Shown here: positions 23,619 to 34,332 of the stretch, one piece after another
How the letters are laid out: the number at the start of each line of letters is the position of its first letter
How positions within the stretch are numbered: position 1 is the stretch's first letter
Assembly: GCA_033980235.1 (NCBI GenBank)
Contig: CM067070.1
Coordinates: forward strand, 875,001-939,000
Direction: 5' to 3'
DNA length: 64,000 nt
Origin: Diadema setosum
Taxonomy: Eukaryota; Echinodermata; Echinoidea; Diadematoida; Diadematidae
Translations under genes and position numbers: made by a program
The notes under the pieces: generated by a model
What the model was told of the DNA's origin: nothing
Seen by the model: the letters and a program-made list of their open reading frames with translations, nothing else
Database searches by the model: none

Positions 23619-24246
23619 CATTATTATTATTATTATTATCATAATTATCATTATTAATTATTATCATCACCATTATTATTATTATTACTACTACTACTAC
23701 TACGATTACTTTTATCGTTGTAATCATCATCATCATTGTGATTGTTGATATTATTAAGAGGCCTATAATTACTATTACTACAAATATTATTATAATTCTT
23801 GTTGATTAACATGACAATGAAAATTGTACCCGTATATACAACCTGCTCCTTCCACATACCCGAATTCGTGTGAGCTTACAAAGCAGTGGTGGTTTTGACT
23901 ATCAGTGTAGGGTGTCCCATTGTTAGTACAGTTCATGCACTGTTGACACAATGTTGACACAAACGTTGACGAAATGTAGGCCTAATCAAACACGACTGCG
24001 TTTTTCATACATTATAATTTTCTAGACGATTACATTATACAATGTGTCATTTATTAGTGCTTACAAAGCTTTCTGTCATACACTCAAACTTGCATTATTA
24101 ATAATATGAGCATTTGCACACATTAAAAGAACGCTTCAAAATTTTCCCCGTGCGTCCAAAAGTGTTGTATGTGTATGTGCTGTATATCTGTACTGCAGAA
24201 TTCTGGTGATTGTTTCATTTCGCGGCGCGAGCGGCGCTATAATGGC
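22635..24246. other. No gene seen; microsatellite-rich
   Basis: AT-rich DNA with (AAC)n near 22671-22700 and a long (ATT)n/(ACT)n tract at about 23588-23705. A poly-Ile open frame at 23482-23748 only reflects the (ATT)n tract. Confidence 0.5.
23588..23705. repeat. (ATT)n microsatellite with (ACT)n end
   Basis: Uninterrupted and imperfect ATT/ATC triplets followed by about six ACT triplets. Confidence 0.9.
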
Positions 24247-24589
24247 GCTATAACCAGTGCCGTATATTAAGAGAGTCTGGCCAACTCGGTTTTTGGCTCA
24301 TGTGTTTTGAAGCCTGTGATTGGTCAAAAGCTGGTCCCGTGATCTACAGGCGCCATGTCGTTACCAAAGTCAATCATGCGGGCGCGAGCAAAGCTCATAC
24401 GAGTGCCCATTGTTCATTACGCGCAGCTACGCGCTAATTTTGTTTGCCTTTGGGATATCCCCAATATCAGTCACGGTGCATTGGGTATAGTGAATTGTCA
24501 TTGCCGTTGTCTACTGTATTGAAGTAGAAGGTATATAATATATTTTAAAGTTATTTTGATATCTTTCTGCGAAAAACTGAAGATTTGCC

Positions 24590-24720
24590 ATGCCTTAATT
24601 CCTGCCCAGCACGGCGTTGCTTGAACCGACCTGACTCACGTGTAATGATGTACCGCTTTCCTACAGATCCAAAACGAAGGAGAACAAAAGTGGGAAATCA
24701 GAGTTCGACGGGAAAATTTT
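24590..24720 (+). pseudogene. THAP zinc-finger remnant of the P-like element
   Basis: An ATG at 24590 reads MP then a stop. One base out of frame the sequence continues NSCPARRCLNRPDS, then MMYRFPTDPKRRR, which is the THAP pattern C-x3/4-C, FP.DP.RR. One extra T after the ATG codon pair explains the shift. The expected Trp and the distal Cys..His pair are not clear, so either an intron starts here or the rest has decayed. THAP domains bind DNA and form the N terminus of P-element transposases. Confidence 0.6.
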
Positions 24721-25077
24721 ATGATTTGTTTTCTTTGGATTCCTCGCGGTGTCTTTCAGACTATCCAAGTTTTGGTTTACATTTGTATGTCACCGCCATA
24801 ACGTACGAAGTGTCGCCTGAGGCATTTGTTTTGGTCGTCCGTCCGTCCTTCTGTCTGTCCTTCATTATTCCGTAATCAATTTTGTGGACACCGTTTGTAA
24901 TGAAACTTGACATAAGATGCACGTGTGAGTGGACGAAGATTTGTCTTTAGCTTATAAACTTTTGTGTAAACACGCTCAAAGTGAAAGGTCAAAATCATGT
25001 ACATAATGGTTAAATTCTTAAAATAATATTACTATTTCCCACATATCTATATGCAATTTTTGAAAGTGAGTACATGT

Positions 25078-25766
25078 CGTCGCCGGTCACACGAACCGAC
25101 GAATCACTCAATTTTGGGTCAAATTTTCGATTTTGAGATTTTCAATCATTTCGATAGTAGACATTCCATACTACATATTCTGAAATTCCCAGTGTGTAAT
25201 TCGGTGTAATTTGTACGTAGTTATCACTTTTGTAGAAGCATGTAATTCCATTTGTGAAAATTATTTGTTTTCCCCATAGACGCGTGTGTTAAACAATCAG
25301 GCGATTCGACGGTTCGGTGACCGCGCGTACTAGAAAACTAGTACGCGCGGTCACCGAACCGACGAATCAGTGCGCATTGACTTGCGTGTAGTTTTTGAGA
25401 TTCAACAGTTCATTGACCGCGCGCATAGTGCGCGTACTATGTGATACATGCGTTGACAATAACAACGCTCAATGTACATGTACATATGGACACACATGGA
25501 AAATGACAACGTTCTTTGCAGACCGAAAATACATGCATGCAGCTCTTTGACGATTTCCCGCTTATTTGTTAACAATACAATTCGATAAAAACTTCACAAG
25601 TTAGAGGAAGAATTGAAGTCTGACGTACTACAAAAATAATTGGAAATTATAGACATGAAAGTGTAGCAACCATAAGTCAAATATGGGTTAACTTCAAACG
25701 CGATTTTCTCGAATTGTCATTCTTACGCAAACCTGAGGGATTCGTCGGTTCGTGTGACCGGCGACG
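25078..25766. mobile_element. Nested foldback element with ATGT flanks and a central palindrome
   Basis: The left tip CGTCGCCGGTCACACGAACC continues GACGAATC; the right end is its inverse. Both are flanked by ATGT (25074-25077 and 25767-25770). In the middle (about 25300-25372) a near-perfect palindrome carries the same GATTCG.CGGTTCGGTGACCGCG motif on both arms around ACTAGAAAACTAGT. There is no coding capacity. It lies within the P-like element and is therefore younger than it. Confidence 0.75.
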
Positions 25767-27543
25767 ATGTATTTCCAGACGAAACTTACTGCGGCGACTG
25801 TGATTCTCTTGTGATTTATTGATTGATTTTTTTTTTGGGGGGGGGGGTGGGGGTGGGGGTCATGGGAGGGGGGCTAAGGTCAAGGATCAATGTCAGGTAA
25901 AATGTTAAAATTCTCGTATCTATTGTTCAAATATTATTACCCAGTTCCTCCATACCTTGGAGATTACCCAATGCAAAAACTTAAAACCAAACACGGTATT
26001 TGCATGCCATCATTACTACACATAATCAGTTACGCGCAGGGAAAGATTTTGGCCATCCACTAATGGTCAAAAGTCAAGTGAAAATAGTAAAATGACAAGA
26101 TTTTGCACATATTTTTAAAATAATCACTCAAAGTATTGCCATGAAAATATATAGATATCTACCTAGGTCAACTTACGAGTAAAAATTTCTCAAATTCCTT
26201 AATACTTGCTCTCTTAAACAATAAAAGTCATCAAGTCACACCTAGTTCAAGGAAATTAAACACTCGACGCATATTATCTTATGACAAACATGCCATTTTT
26301 TTCCTCTAAATTATATGAAACTGTCGTGTAACATTGTCAAGACGTACTCTACCGTATGTCTCCCCCCTAAAAAAAAAAAATACAACGGGACCCTCCGCAA
26401 TGATTTCTTTAAAAATAGTGAATCAATCTAAATGCAAATTCAGGGTATGAAACTATAACTCATTGCCCACATTTTACAGAAAACCCCATTCGATTTGCTT
26501 CCGTGGTCAAAGAGAAATGAGGAGTTTTGCAGAGGATGTCAGAAATCTCTTCCCTCTAAGTTCTGTCTATTGTATTCATACACAAGAGCATCGAAGTGAT
26601 AAACTTGGAAGAATCAGACTCATGACATGCTTAACAACAATCCACATTTCTCTGTGACCGCTCAACCAAACTGAGGTTTTCTGCAAAATAGAGCTAAGAT
26701 ATTGTATTTTAAGACTCTGAAGTAGCATTTAGACAGTTTAATCATATTGGGTGTTATCAATGCGAAAATCTGATTGTAACTTTTTTTTTTGGACATACTG
26801 TACACTTGCTAAGAGAACAATATGGCTGAGGTATACGGGTTTATAGCCATTTGGACAATCTTATTTGGTGTTTTTTTTTTTAACTTATTTCATATCTATT
26901 AAATGGTCCTGATCGTAGTTTATATTGGGTACGGATGTCACTGAGGTTGTCCCTCATTATCATGTTATCCAGGTATTTGTGCTTTCGTTCAATTACAGGT
27001 CTTTAAAAAAATTATTTCTAAACAATTTGAGATCATTTTACATACCTTAATACGCACTTGCCGATGACGTTTAATGTTGTACATTGTACATACAATAGGC
27101 GTATTCCTTTTGAATTATAGTAGGCCTTCATGTCAGTTTCATACATAACTATATGGTACTAAATAGGATGGTAATTGATGGTTATTTACGTGCAAAACAG
27201 TAATAACTGTGGAATTCGTCTATCGCCTGTGCACTGCTAGAATTGTAAATTTATTTATCATTATTTTCTTATACAATATTCTTGCTCCCTGGACAGCTTG
27301 CTAAATACAATAGAGCATACAGTCTAGTGAAAGTTACGACACGGCATACTCATTCTTCTTTTATTTTTACAGTAAAAAAAAAGTTATCATATTTATATTC
27401 AGGAGTTATGTCCTTTAGTCTTTAGACAGCTTCCCTATACCTGGGTGCTTGTTTCTACAATGGTCTATTTGAATGTGTAAAAATGATTGACGATTGTTGG
27501 CTTTGTTCAACATGGATGGAATGAAAGAATGTCCCTCCCCCAA

Positions 27544-27566
27544 CCTACACCCTTTCTCTCTCTGTG

Positions 27567-27597
<31 letters not shown>

Positions 27598-27600
27598 GAA
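27544..27600. repeat. (CT)n microsatellite
   Basis: CT-rich tract with about 14 uninterrupted CT units at its right end. The Arg/Glu-rich open frame across it on the minus strand is an artefact. Confidence 0.85.
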
Positions 27601-27754
27601 AAACAAAAGTCAAGCAACACAGTGTCTTGCGCCTTTGGAACGCCTGCGCGTACTACGCTAGCTAGCCCCCAAGCGCGCACGCTAAAACCTTAAGCGCACT
27701 GTACGCTGGGTAACGACATGGCGTCCAATTTATGAGTTGGCCAGACTCTCTTAA

Positions 27755-28113
27755 AGGCATAATTTACCATTTGCAGGTAAAACTAAAACCCAGCATTAGT
27801 TCTTTGAAATAGTTATAAAATGTGAGTTGGGGAAAGAAGCAACCACTGTGAAAATTTGAATTGGTAAAATTGATGTTAAGTATTGTATAATATACAATAT
27901 GTGAACAATAGTTATAATAAAAATGTTTCGAGACTAAACCGTCTACAGTTACGATTTATTGAGAAAAATACGGATATCTCCCTATATTTTAGGCTTTATC
28001 GCGAAATTTTTATATGATAGGATGTTTTGTGGTACAACAGACCTACACATATGTATTAAATGTCATATCTTGAAAATTTTTTAAATCACTGTTCCCAAAG
28101 GTAAACAGGACCT
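27755..28113. mobile_element. TTAA-flanked MITE, copy 1
   Basis: Flanked by TTAA at 27751-27754 and 28114-28117. The left tip AGGCATAATTTACC and the inverse of the right tip AGGTCCTGTTTACC are imperfect inverted repeats. It is homologous to 63125-63473 in the opposite orientation over its whole length. TTAA duplication suggests piggyBac-type mobilisation. It sits in the right end of the P-like element, at the TTAA within that element's terminal repeat. Confidence 0.8.
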
Positions 28114-28352
28114 TTAATATACGGCACTGGCAATAACGGTCGCCATAACTGGGGGCCAACGGGGGCTTCCAGCGAGCTAGCTACCCAGCGAGTTGCACTG
28201 CAGCTCAGCAGCCTAGCGTGCCCATTGTGCATAGTTAGCCGGGCGCGGCCGCTGCGCCGTGGCCTGCGACGGCCGCGCTGATATTGTGATTGTTTACTCA
28301 CTGTGGAAAAGTCATTCAGCGGCTTTTAATGCCTTTCTTTTGGAAAAAAAAA

Positions 28353-28520
28353 ATGAGTGATTCAGACATATTGATCTACAATGAAAGCTTCAAAGGAAGG
28401 ATCAGGAAAACATATTGTGCAGTTGTTGGGTGCACCAATAACAGAAAAAAATGGAAATGAAGCAGCACGGCAGTGTGTGAAATTCAGACACCACTGACGC
28501 ATGATAATTATATTAAGTGA
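28353..28520 (+). pseudogene. THAP-like zinc-finger fragment, second copy
   Basis: An ATG at 28353 opens MSDSDILIYNESFKG, then RKTYCAVVGCTNNRKKWK and a TGA at 28458. Beyond the stop the same frame reads STAVCEIQTPLTHDN. CAVVGCTNN is a common start of THAP-type zinc fingers, and C..I..TPL.HD fits the following part of one THAP subtype. It lies just outside the P-like element. It could be the 5' exon of another THAP gene or transposon. I see no continuation. Confidence 0.4.
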
Positions 28521-28959
28521 AATACAATGGTATAAAAAAAAGCACATATTTCGAAACAATCTATGCCTACTAGATTCTCTATTTAATTAGGCTATCATTG
28601 CATATTCCTAAAATATGTTGTTCATTTTAGAAGACAAGTTCAGATCAAAGATTTTGATAATTCACTGATTTTTTTTTTATGCTTGGTGCACTACTTGCCT
28701 ATACTATGATTATTATGACAAACATTTTTAAAGCCTACACTACAGCTAAATGAATGTTTCAAGATGCGTTAAATTCTTATATTGTTTTCACTTCTTCAAT
28801 GTTGAGCACTCAATTGACCGTATTCAATTTTTGTCTTAAACTCTGAATTTGATTTTTGATAAATTGATACTTGTAAATATTAAACCATGGATGATGGCAA
28901 ACATCCGTTTCATAATCATATTAAGAAAGTATGATTTGAAAGTCACTTTTGTAGAACAT

Positions 28960-29575
28960 ATTATACAAATGATGCACAGGATAGAGTGTGTTAGTGAAGG
29001 TGCGGCGCACTCGAGAGTATTGACAATGGTGCGACATGCACGAGGCGCCTTCACTAACGCCACGAAATAATCCTGTGCATCATTTGTTTTATAAAATGGG
29101 TCGAAAACTAACAGCATTATTCACGTACCTTTGTGGGTTAATACCAATCAGCTACATGTAGCTCTCGCTCAAAAGACAAGATGTCCGAAGATGTTCGTCC
29201 CAAACATTTACGCACGTCGCACTCGGAAATCCAGCATATAAGTACTGTACGTACGTATAAGAGTATACGTACGCCACGTGTTATGCACAAGAAAGGCCGC
29301 TGGCTGTTGTGGCAGCCCGCGGCCCGAACTAGAAGTTGTTTACAGGATTGACAGCGCGTATAGTAGTGCGTGACGCACTTGTAACAACTGATTGAGTGCG
29401 CACTGCTTTATAGTGTAAACATTGTGACGTACGTCAGGCCAGGGAGGTGGAAGAGAGACTCTTCCACCTCCCTGGTCAGGCTGTGCATTTACTAAGAAAT
29501 TAATGCACGCACACGTGACTCATTTCAGCGCTTCCAATTGGCTACATTCTTGAACCCATTTTATAATAGGCGTTA
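28960..29575. repeat. Snap-back repeat unit, copy 1
   Basis: Begins with a hairpin at about 28965-29095, whose arms share ACAAATGATGCACAGGAT and (C/G)GTTAGTGAAGG. It continues through GTCCGAAGATGTTCGTCCCA and GAACTAGAAGTTGTTTACAG and ends CATTCTTGAACCCATTTTAT. Copy 2 starts near 29835. A perfect palindrome lies at 29435-29476 (CCAGGGAGGTGGAAGAG and inverse). TTATAAAATGGGT near 29091 is inverted at the right end, which suggests terminal repeats for the 480-bp part. Confidence 0.7.
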
Positions 29576-29834
29576 GCGTGATGTTATGCAAGGTTACTTA
29601 GACCTAAAACAGTAGAAGTTTTGGTTGTTGACATCAGGCGACGTAAATTAAATTTATACGGCTTAGAAACGCTTAGATCTGTATTCCGTTTGGATTACTT
29701 AGTTACGCTTGCCTTCGTGCGATATTCGTGCCCAATGCACTCACAACTCATTAATTATCTATATACTTTTGAGTGTCATGTGACATGTTCTTTGCCAATC
29801 ACAATCCGACATCATTCTAAGGTGTTGTACAATA

Positions 29835-30656
29835 TACAAATGATGCACAGGATAGAGTGCATTAGTGTAGGCGTAGTGCACTCGAGGGTATTTACAATTG
29901 TGAAACATGCACGAGGCGAAGCCGAGTGCATGTTGCACTACATTGTAAATACCCGAGAGTGAGCTACGCCTACACTAACGCCACGAAATAATCCTGTGCA
30001 TTATTTGTTTTATAAAATGGGTCGAAAATTCGAAAACTAACATCATTTTTCAGCGTTTTTCACGTACCTTTGTGGGTCAAGACGTCCGAAGATGTTCGTC
30101 CCAAACTTTTACGCACGTCGCACTCGCGGAAGTCCCGCACAAACAGTATAAGTATAATGGGGGTTGGGTTTCCGGACACCCGCATGAAAACTTACTTATT
30201 TTACATAGAATATGCACCCTTTACCTTAAAGACTTGATATAGACTCCTCATATAGGCCTACTAGACAATATACTCTGAAAACGGCGTGAGAATTAACCTG
30301 ATAAATCGTTGGATTTGCTCTTCAAAGTGACTCCATGTACGCGTCCGGTCCCATAACGCTTGGTCTACTGTACTGTACAAAGTGTACGTATAAACAGTAT
30401 ACGTACGTACGCCACATATGTTATGCACAAGGGAAGACAGGCGCAGGCCGGCCGGCCGGCAGCCCGAACTAGAAGTTGTTTACAGGATTGACAGCGCGTA
30501 CGCGTATGCATGCAATTCATCAAAGGAGCCGCCGCGCGCACAGACGATCGGCAATCTACCATAGGATTACAGGCAGTGCAATAGTACTGAAGTAAAGGAA
30601 GGAGGTGTGTCTCATTTCAGCGCTTCCTATTGGCTACATTCTTGAACCCATTTTAT
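29835..30656. repeat. Snap-back repeat unit, copy 2
   Basis: Same order of blocks as copy 1, with a longer and better hairpin at about 29845-30015 (ATTAGTGTAGGCGTAG arms) and extra sequence in the middle (about 30145-30370). Its end CATTCTTGAACCCATTTTAT abuts the 3' tail of the LINE at 30657. The LINE therefore inserted at or beside the end of this unit. Confidence 0.7.
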
Positions 30657-31081
30657 AATTTGATTTGATTTGAATTTATTTTCCGTTAAAAGTCACATTA
30701 CATAATTATAATCATTGCATAAACAAAATAGTACATAAAATGAACGGAAGGATAGCCCTACTCAGCTATGTTTGTCATAACACAGCTGTTTTCCAGAGGG
30801 GTCCTAGAAATAACAATGATGTGATACACACAATGATAAAGACATGAATAAATAATACATAATAATGAGGAATATCAATAAGTCTTAAATCAAACCAAAA
30901 ATGAGATTAAGATAAGAACAAAATGGAAACATATACCCCTGACACCTATCAGTTGAATCAAATACATTGCAACCCCAATTATCCCATCATTATGACTCAC
31001 CCTCCTCCCCCCCCCCCGCCCAAAATATCCATGATATCATTATACATATATATATATATATATAATATATATATATATACA

Positions 31082-34000
31082 TTAAAGCCATTTTGGTATG
31101 TGTTGATCAATTTCTTTAAGAAACAAATTATATGAAATTAAACATTTAACATCACATGGTAAATCATTAAAGTAAGAAGCTCCACGATATGAAAACATTC
31201 TTTTACAATAATCAGTGTGAGGCTTTGGTAAGGAGAGATTTCCATGGGAGCGTAAATTGTATGGATGTGAAACAAACTGAAATAAATTTTGCATATATGA
31301 TGCGCTGAGATCATTTAAACTTTTATACACCAAAGATATAGAATGTTTAATACGGCGAGATTTCAGGGATTCCCAATTCAAAATTTGATGTAATTCATGA
31401 TTGGATATATGTTTATAGGGACTTATTCCAAGTATTATTCTACCAGCCCTATTTTGTAATTTCTGCAGTCGATCGGTATATTTCAGGTGGGAGGAATCAT
31501 ACACTATATCTGCGTAATCAAACAAAGGGAGAATTATTGTGCGGTAAATCAATTTCAAATTACATTCATTAATATAAACTCGAAGACGACCTAAAAAATT
31601 AACCAATTTACCAATTTTTTTACAAAGATATTCAATATGATCATTCCATTTCAATTCTTGGTCTATTATCACCCCTAAGTATTTCACGGCTTCTTTGCAT
31701 TGAATATGTTTTCCGTTAATATAAACATTTAAATCTTTGCGTTTTGTCAACATTGCACGGGTACCAATCAGTATACTCTCCGTTTTATCAACATTCAAAC
31801 TAAGTTTGTTCAAACACATCCAATCATATATGCGTTCCAAGTCTGTATTCAGAAAATAATCTATACAATTAACATCTTTGTGAGAGTAATACAAAATAGT
31901 ATCATCTGCATAAAGTTGTAGGTCGCAGTGTTGTACCTGCTGAACTATATCGTCTATATAAAGGGTGAACAGTAGTGGTCCAAGGATTGAACCTTGAGGT
32001 ACGCCGTAATTGACATCAACAAACTCAGACATTTCAGAACAAAAATAAGTACATATTTGACGATTGGTCAAATAACTTTCAAACCAGGCAAAACTATTTC
32101 CTTGCGCGCCAGCACCCACAAGTTTCTTTAATAGAATATTAATGTCAACCGTATCAAATGCTTTTTTCATGTCGATAAGAACTGCTCCTGTGTATTGACC
32201 ATTGTCAGATGCGTTTAACCAATCGTCGGAAACACGTGCAAGAGCTGTCACAGTTGAGTGCTTTTGCCTAAACCCTGACTGTTTCTCCGAAAGTATATTA
32301 CTAGATTTTAAAAACTCTGAGAATTGCTTGCCTACAATCTTCTCGAGGATTTTTGAGACAGAAGATAAAATTGCAATTGGACGATAATTACAAGGAAATG
32401 TTTTATCACCTGCTTTATGCAAAGGAATAATTTTTGCCTGTTTCCAGCGTAATGGAAAATCGCCTTCTGATAGTGACTTATTAAAAAGGTAAGTAAGACA
32501 AGGGACGATGACGGGAGCAGAAATTTTTAACAAGTGCACAGAAATTCCATCTACACCAACAGACTTCTTGTTTTCCATGCCCCTGATAAGATCACTAACT
32601 TCATTCTCAGAAACAGTTTGAAAAGAGAACTTGGGAGAAGTTTGCCTGGAAGAGTTAGAGGAGTCAACGTGATACGAGGCATGAGACGGAGGGGAAACAG
32701 ATGGAATATTCGATGCTAGTTCTGACCCAATATTTGCAAAATATTGGTTAAAAACATTGGCTTCTGATCTGTCACCACTAGATTTATCATGTTGAGAACT
32801 GTTTGGGGAACGATGCGGGAGAACAGATCTTAACACATTCCACATTTCACCGGATGTCTTTGCGGAAGCTAATTTATCTGAAAAATAAGATCGTTTGCAT
32901 CTCCGTATTTTAAGTGTAACATGATTTCTTAATTTCCTATATTTATTCCAAAGTTCCTCTTGTTTTCTTTTCAGCTCGATTTTCGTGGACTCCTCTTGCG
33001 TCTTTAACAATTCAAACTTTACTTTATGTGCTTTATTTTTCTGTTTGTCCCGCTCTTTGATCAATTCAATGATCTCTGGAGACATCCAAGGACAGAATCT
33101 GTTCTTTACACGTTTGTGCCGAATAGGCATATGATTGTTTATAACTTCCATTAATAATTCTTCCCATTCTTTAACGGCTTCCTCCATGTTGTCTTTATTG
33201 TACACATTATGCCATGGTTGCGATCGTAATTGATCAAGAAATGAGTTTTCATCAAAATTTTTCATTTTTCTGTAAGATACTATCTCAGGGGCTTTAATAC
33301 AGACATTATAATTCCAAATCAAATAACAGATTGAGTGATCACTTATCCCTGAATGTATAACACCATGGGACTTGACCATATCGCGAGAGTTTGTCATCAT
33401 ATGATCGATTAAACTAACTGAAACATCGGAACATCTTGTATACTCTCTTGTATTAATCTGAGTTAATGAATAAATAATGTTTATTTGATTAAGATGTTTA
33501 GTTTCATTGCTTATTGGATCTTTCATAATATCGCAATTGACATCACCCATAACAATAACATTTCGGCCAAAAGAGTCAATAAATGAAATCAGTTGTTCAT
33601 AATAATCAAACACACAAATTGGGCTGTTAGGCGGTCGATACCATGTTACAAAGATGAACGCTCTTGAGTGATCAGGAGTAATTATAAGAGGAATAGCTTC
33701 TAAATGTTCTAAGCTGCTGTGTTTCAGTACATGATAGTGTATGTTATTACGTATGTATACAAGAACACCACCCCCGTGTCTATTTCTATCCTTTCGAACC
33801 ATGCGGTAACCGTCTATTTGAATCTCATGATCCAATACTGTATCATCTAACCAGGTTTCATTTAATGATAAAATATCAATACCATTTTGAATTAACAACA
33901 AATGAATTTCAGAGAGATTTCTAGTCAAAGTGCGTACATTCAGATGTAAAATCCGAAGTCCTTTTTGTGATAATTCTTTAAACTTCAAACTATCATTTTG

Positions 34001-34261
34001 ACATTTAACAGAACGCGGTTTATTGATAAAATTGCTATTATTGGGAGGCAATTCATCTTGATCTACATAGTTTGGTAAATAATATAACGTACATTTAGAG
34101 CATTCCCAATTTAGAAATTCATGACATGGATCATCATACTCACTTTCAGAGATCCCAACACACTTGATATGAACCCAATTGTGACACTTAACACATTGTA
34201 TTCCTTTGTGATTATTTCTTACTGGCTTTGAACAACTAACACATGGATAACCCTTTACCAT
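31082..34261 (-). CDS. LINE ORF2: PHD finger, AP endonuclease, reverse transcriptase
   Basis: Complete 1059-residue frame from ATG at 34261. Residues 7-57 form a PHD-type finger (CVSC, CVKCHNWVHIKC, WECSKC). Residues about 105-330 are an apurinic-type endonuclease with LNVRTL, NETWLDD, GGGVLVYIR, FVTWYRPP, MGDVNCD and SGISDHS. Residues about 560-830 are the reverse transcriptase with NYRPIAILS, KQSGFRQKHST, VLIDMKKAFDTVD, YGVPQGSILGPLLF and LYADDT. A C-terminal YNLRSHG..LP.P region follows. The protein nicks target DNA and copies its own RNA there. The order and the PHD finger fit the CR1/L2 group. All catalytic boxes are present, so it may be active or recently active. Confidence 0.95.
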   Translation of the reverse strand: MVKGYPCVSCSKPVRNNHKGIQCVKCHNWVHIKCVGISESEYDDPCHEFLNWECSKCTLYYLPNYVDQDELPPNNSNFINKPRSVKCQNDSLKFKELSQKGLRILHLNVRTLTRNLSEIHLLLIQNGIDILSLNETWLDDTVLDHEIQIDGYRMVRKDRNRHGGGVLVYIRNNIHYHVLKHSSLEHLEAIPLIITPDHSRAFIFVTWYRPPNSPICVFDYYEQLISFIDSFGRNVIVMGDVNCDIMKDPISNETKHLNQINIIYSLTQINTREYTRCSDVSVSLIDHMMTNSRDMVKSHGVIHSGISDHSICYLIWNYNVCIKAPEIVSYRKMKNFDENSFLDQLRSQPWHNVYNKDNMEEAVKEWEELLMEVINNHMPIRHKRVKNRFCPWMSPEIIELIKERDKQKNKAHKVKFELLKTQEESTKIELKRKQEELWNKYRKLRNHVTLKIRRCKRSYFSDKLASAKTSGEMWNVLRSVLPHRSPNSSQHDKSSGDRSEANVFNQYFANIGSELASNIPSVSPPSHASYHVDSSNSSRQTSPKFSFQTVSENEVSDLIRGMENKKSVGVDGISVHLLKISAPVIVPCLTYLFNKSLSEGDFPLRWKQAKIIPLHKAGDKTFPCNYRPIAILSSVSKILEKIVGKQFSEFLKSSNILSEKQSGFRQKHSTVTALARVSDDWLNASDNGQYTGAVLIDMKKAFDTVDINILLKKLVGAGAQGNSFAWFESYLTNRQICTYFCSEMSEFVDVNYGVPQGSILGPLLFTLYIDDIVQQVQHCDLQLYADDTILYYSHKDVNCIDYFLNTDLERIYDWMCLNKLSLNVDKTESILIGTRAMLTKRKDLNVYINGKHIQCKEAVKYLGVIIDQELKWNDHIEYLCKKIGKLVNFLGRLRVYINECNLKLIYRTIILPLFDYADIVYDSSHLKYTDRLQKLQNRAGRIILGISPYKHISNHELHQILNWESLKSRRIKHSISLVYKSLNDLSASYMQNLFQFVSHPYNLRSHGNLSLPKPHTDYCKRMFSYRGASYFNDLPCDVKCLISYNLFLKEIDQHIPKWL

Positions 34262-34332
34262 TGAAATATTAAAATCAATATATGTTGATAGAAATCAAAT
34301 GTCCAGTGTCATTTGTTTTTCAATTTTCTAAG

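Larger units (their letters stand above)
24255..28129. mobile_element. P-like DNA transposon (THAP), with 8-bp target duplication
   Basis: The left end starts CAGTGCCGTATATTAAGAGA and continues GTCTGGCCAACTC. The right end is its inverse, interrupted at the TTAA by a 359-bp MITE (27755-28113). Flanking 8-mers are GCTATAAC (24247-24254) and GCAATAAC (28130-28137), 7 of 8 identical. Inner ends also match: GGCGCCATGTCGTTACC on the left and GGTAACGACATGGCGTCC on the right. An 8-bp duplication plus a THAP-type DNA-binding remnant near the left end fits the P superfamily; hAT also gives 8 bp but does not use THAP. No transposase catalytic core is recognisable. Confidence 0.7.

Noticed and set aside
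23482..23748. 88 aa frame rich in Ile and Tyr
   Set aside because: Translation of an (ATT)n/(ACT)n microsatellite.
27415..27606. Arg/Glu-repeat protein on the minus strand
   Set aside because: Artefact of the (CT)n tract.
32202..32719. Small plus-strand frames inside the LINE
   Set aside because: Shadows of ORF2 on the opposite strand.
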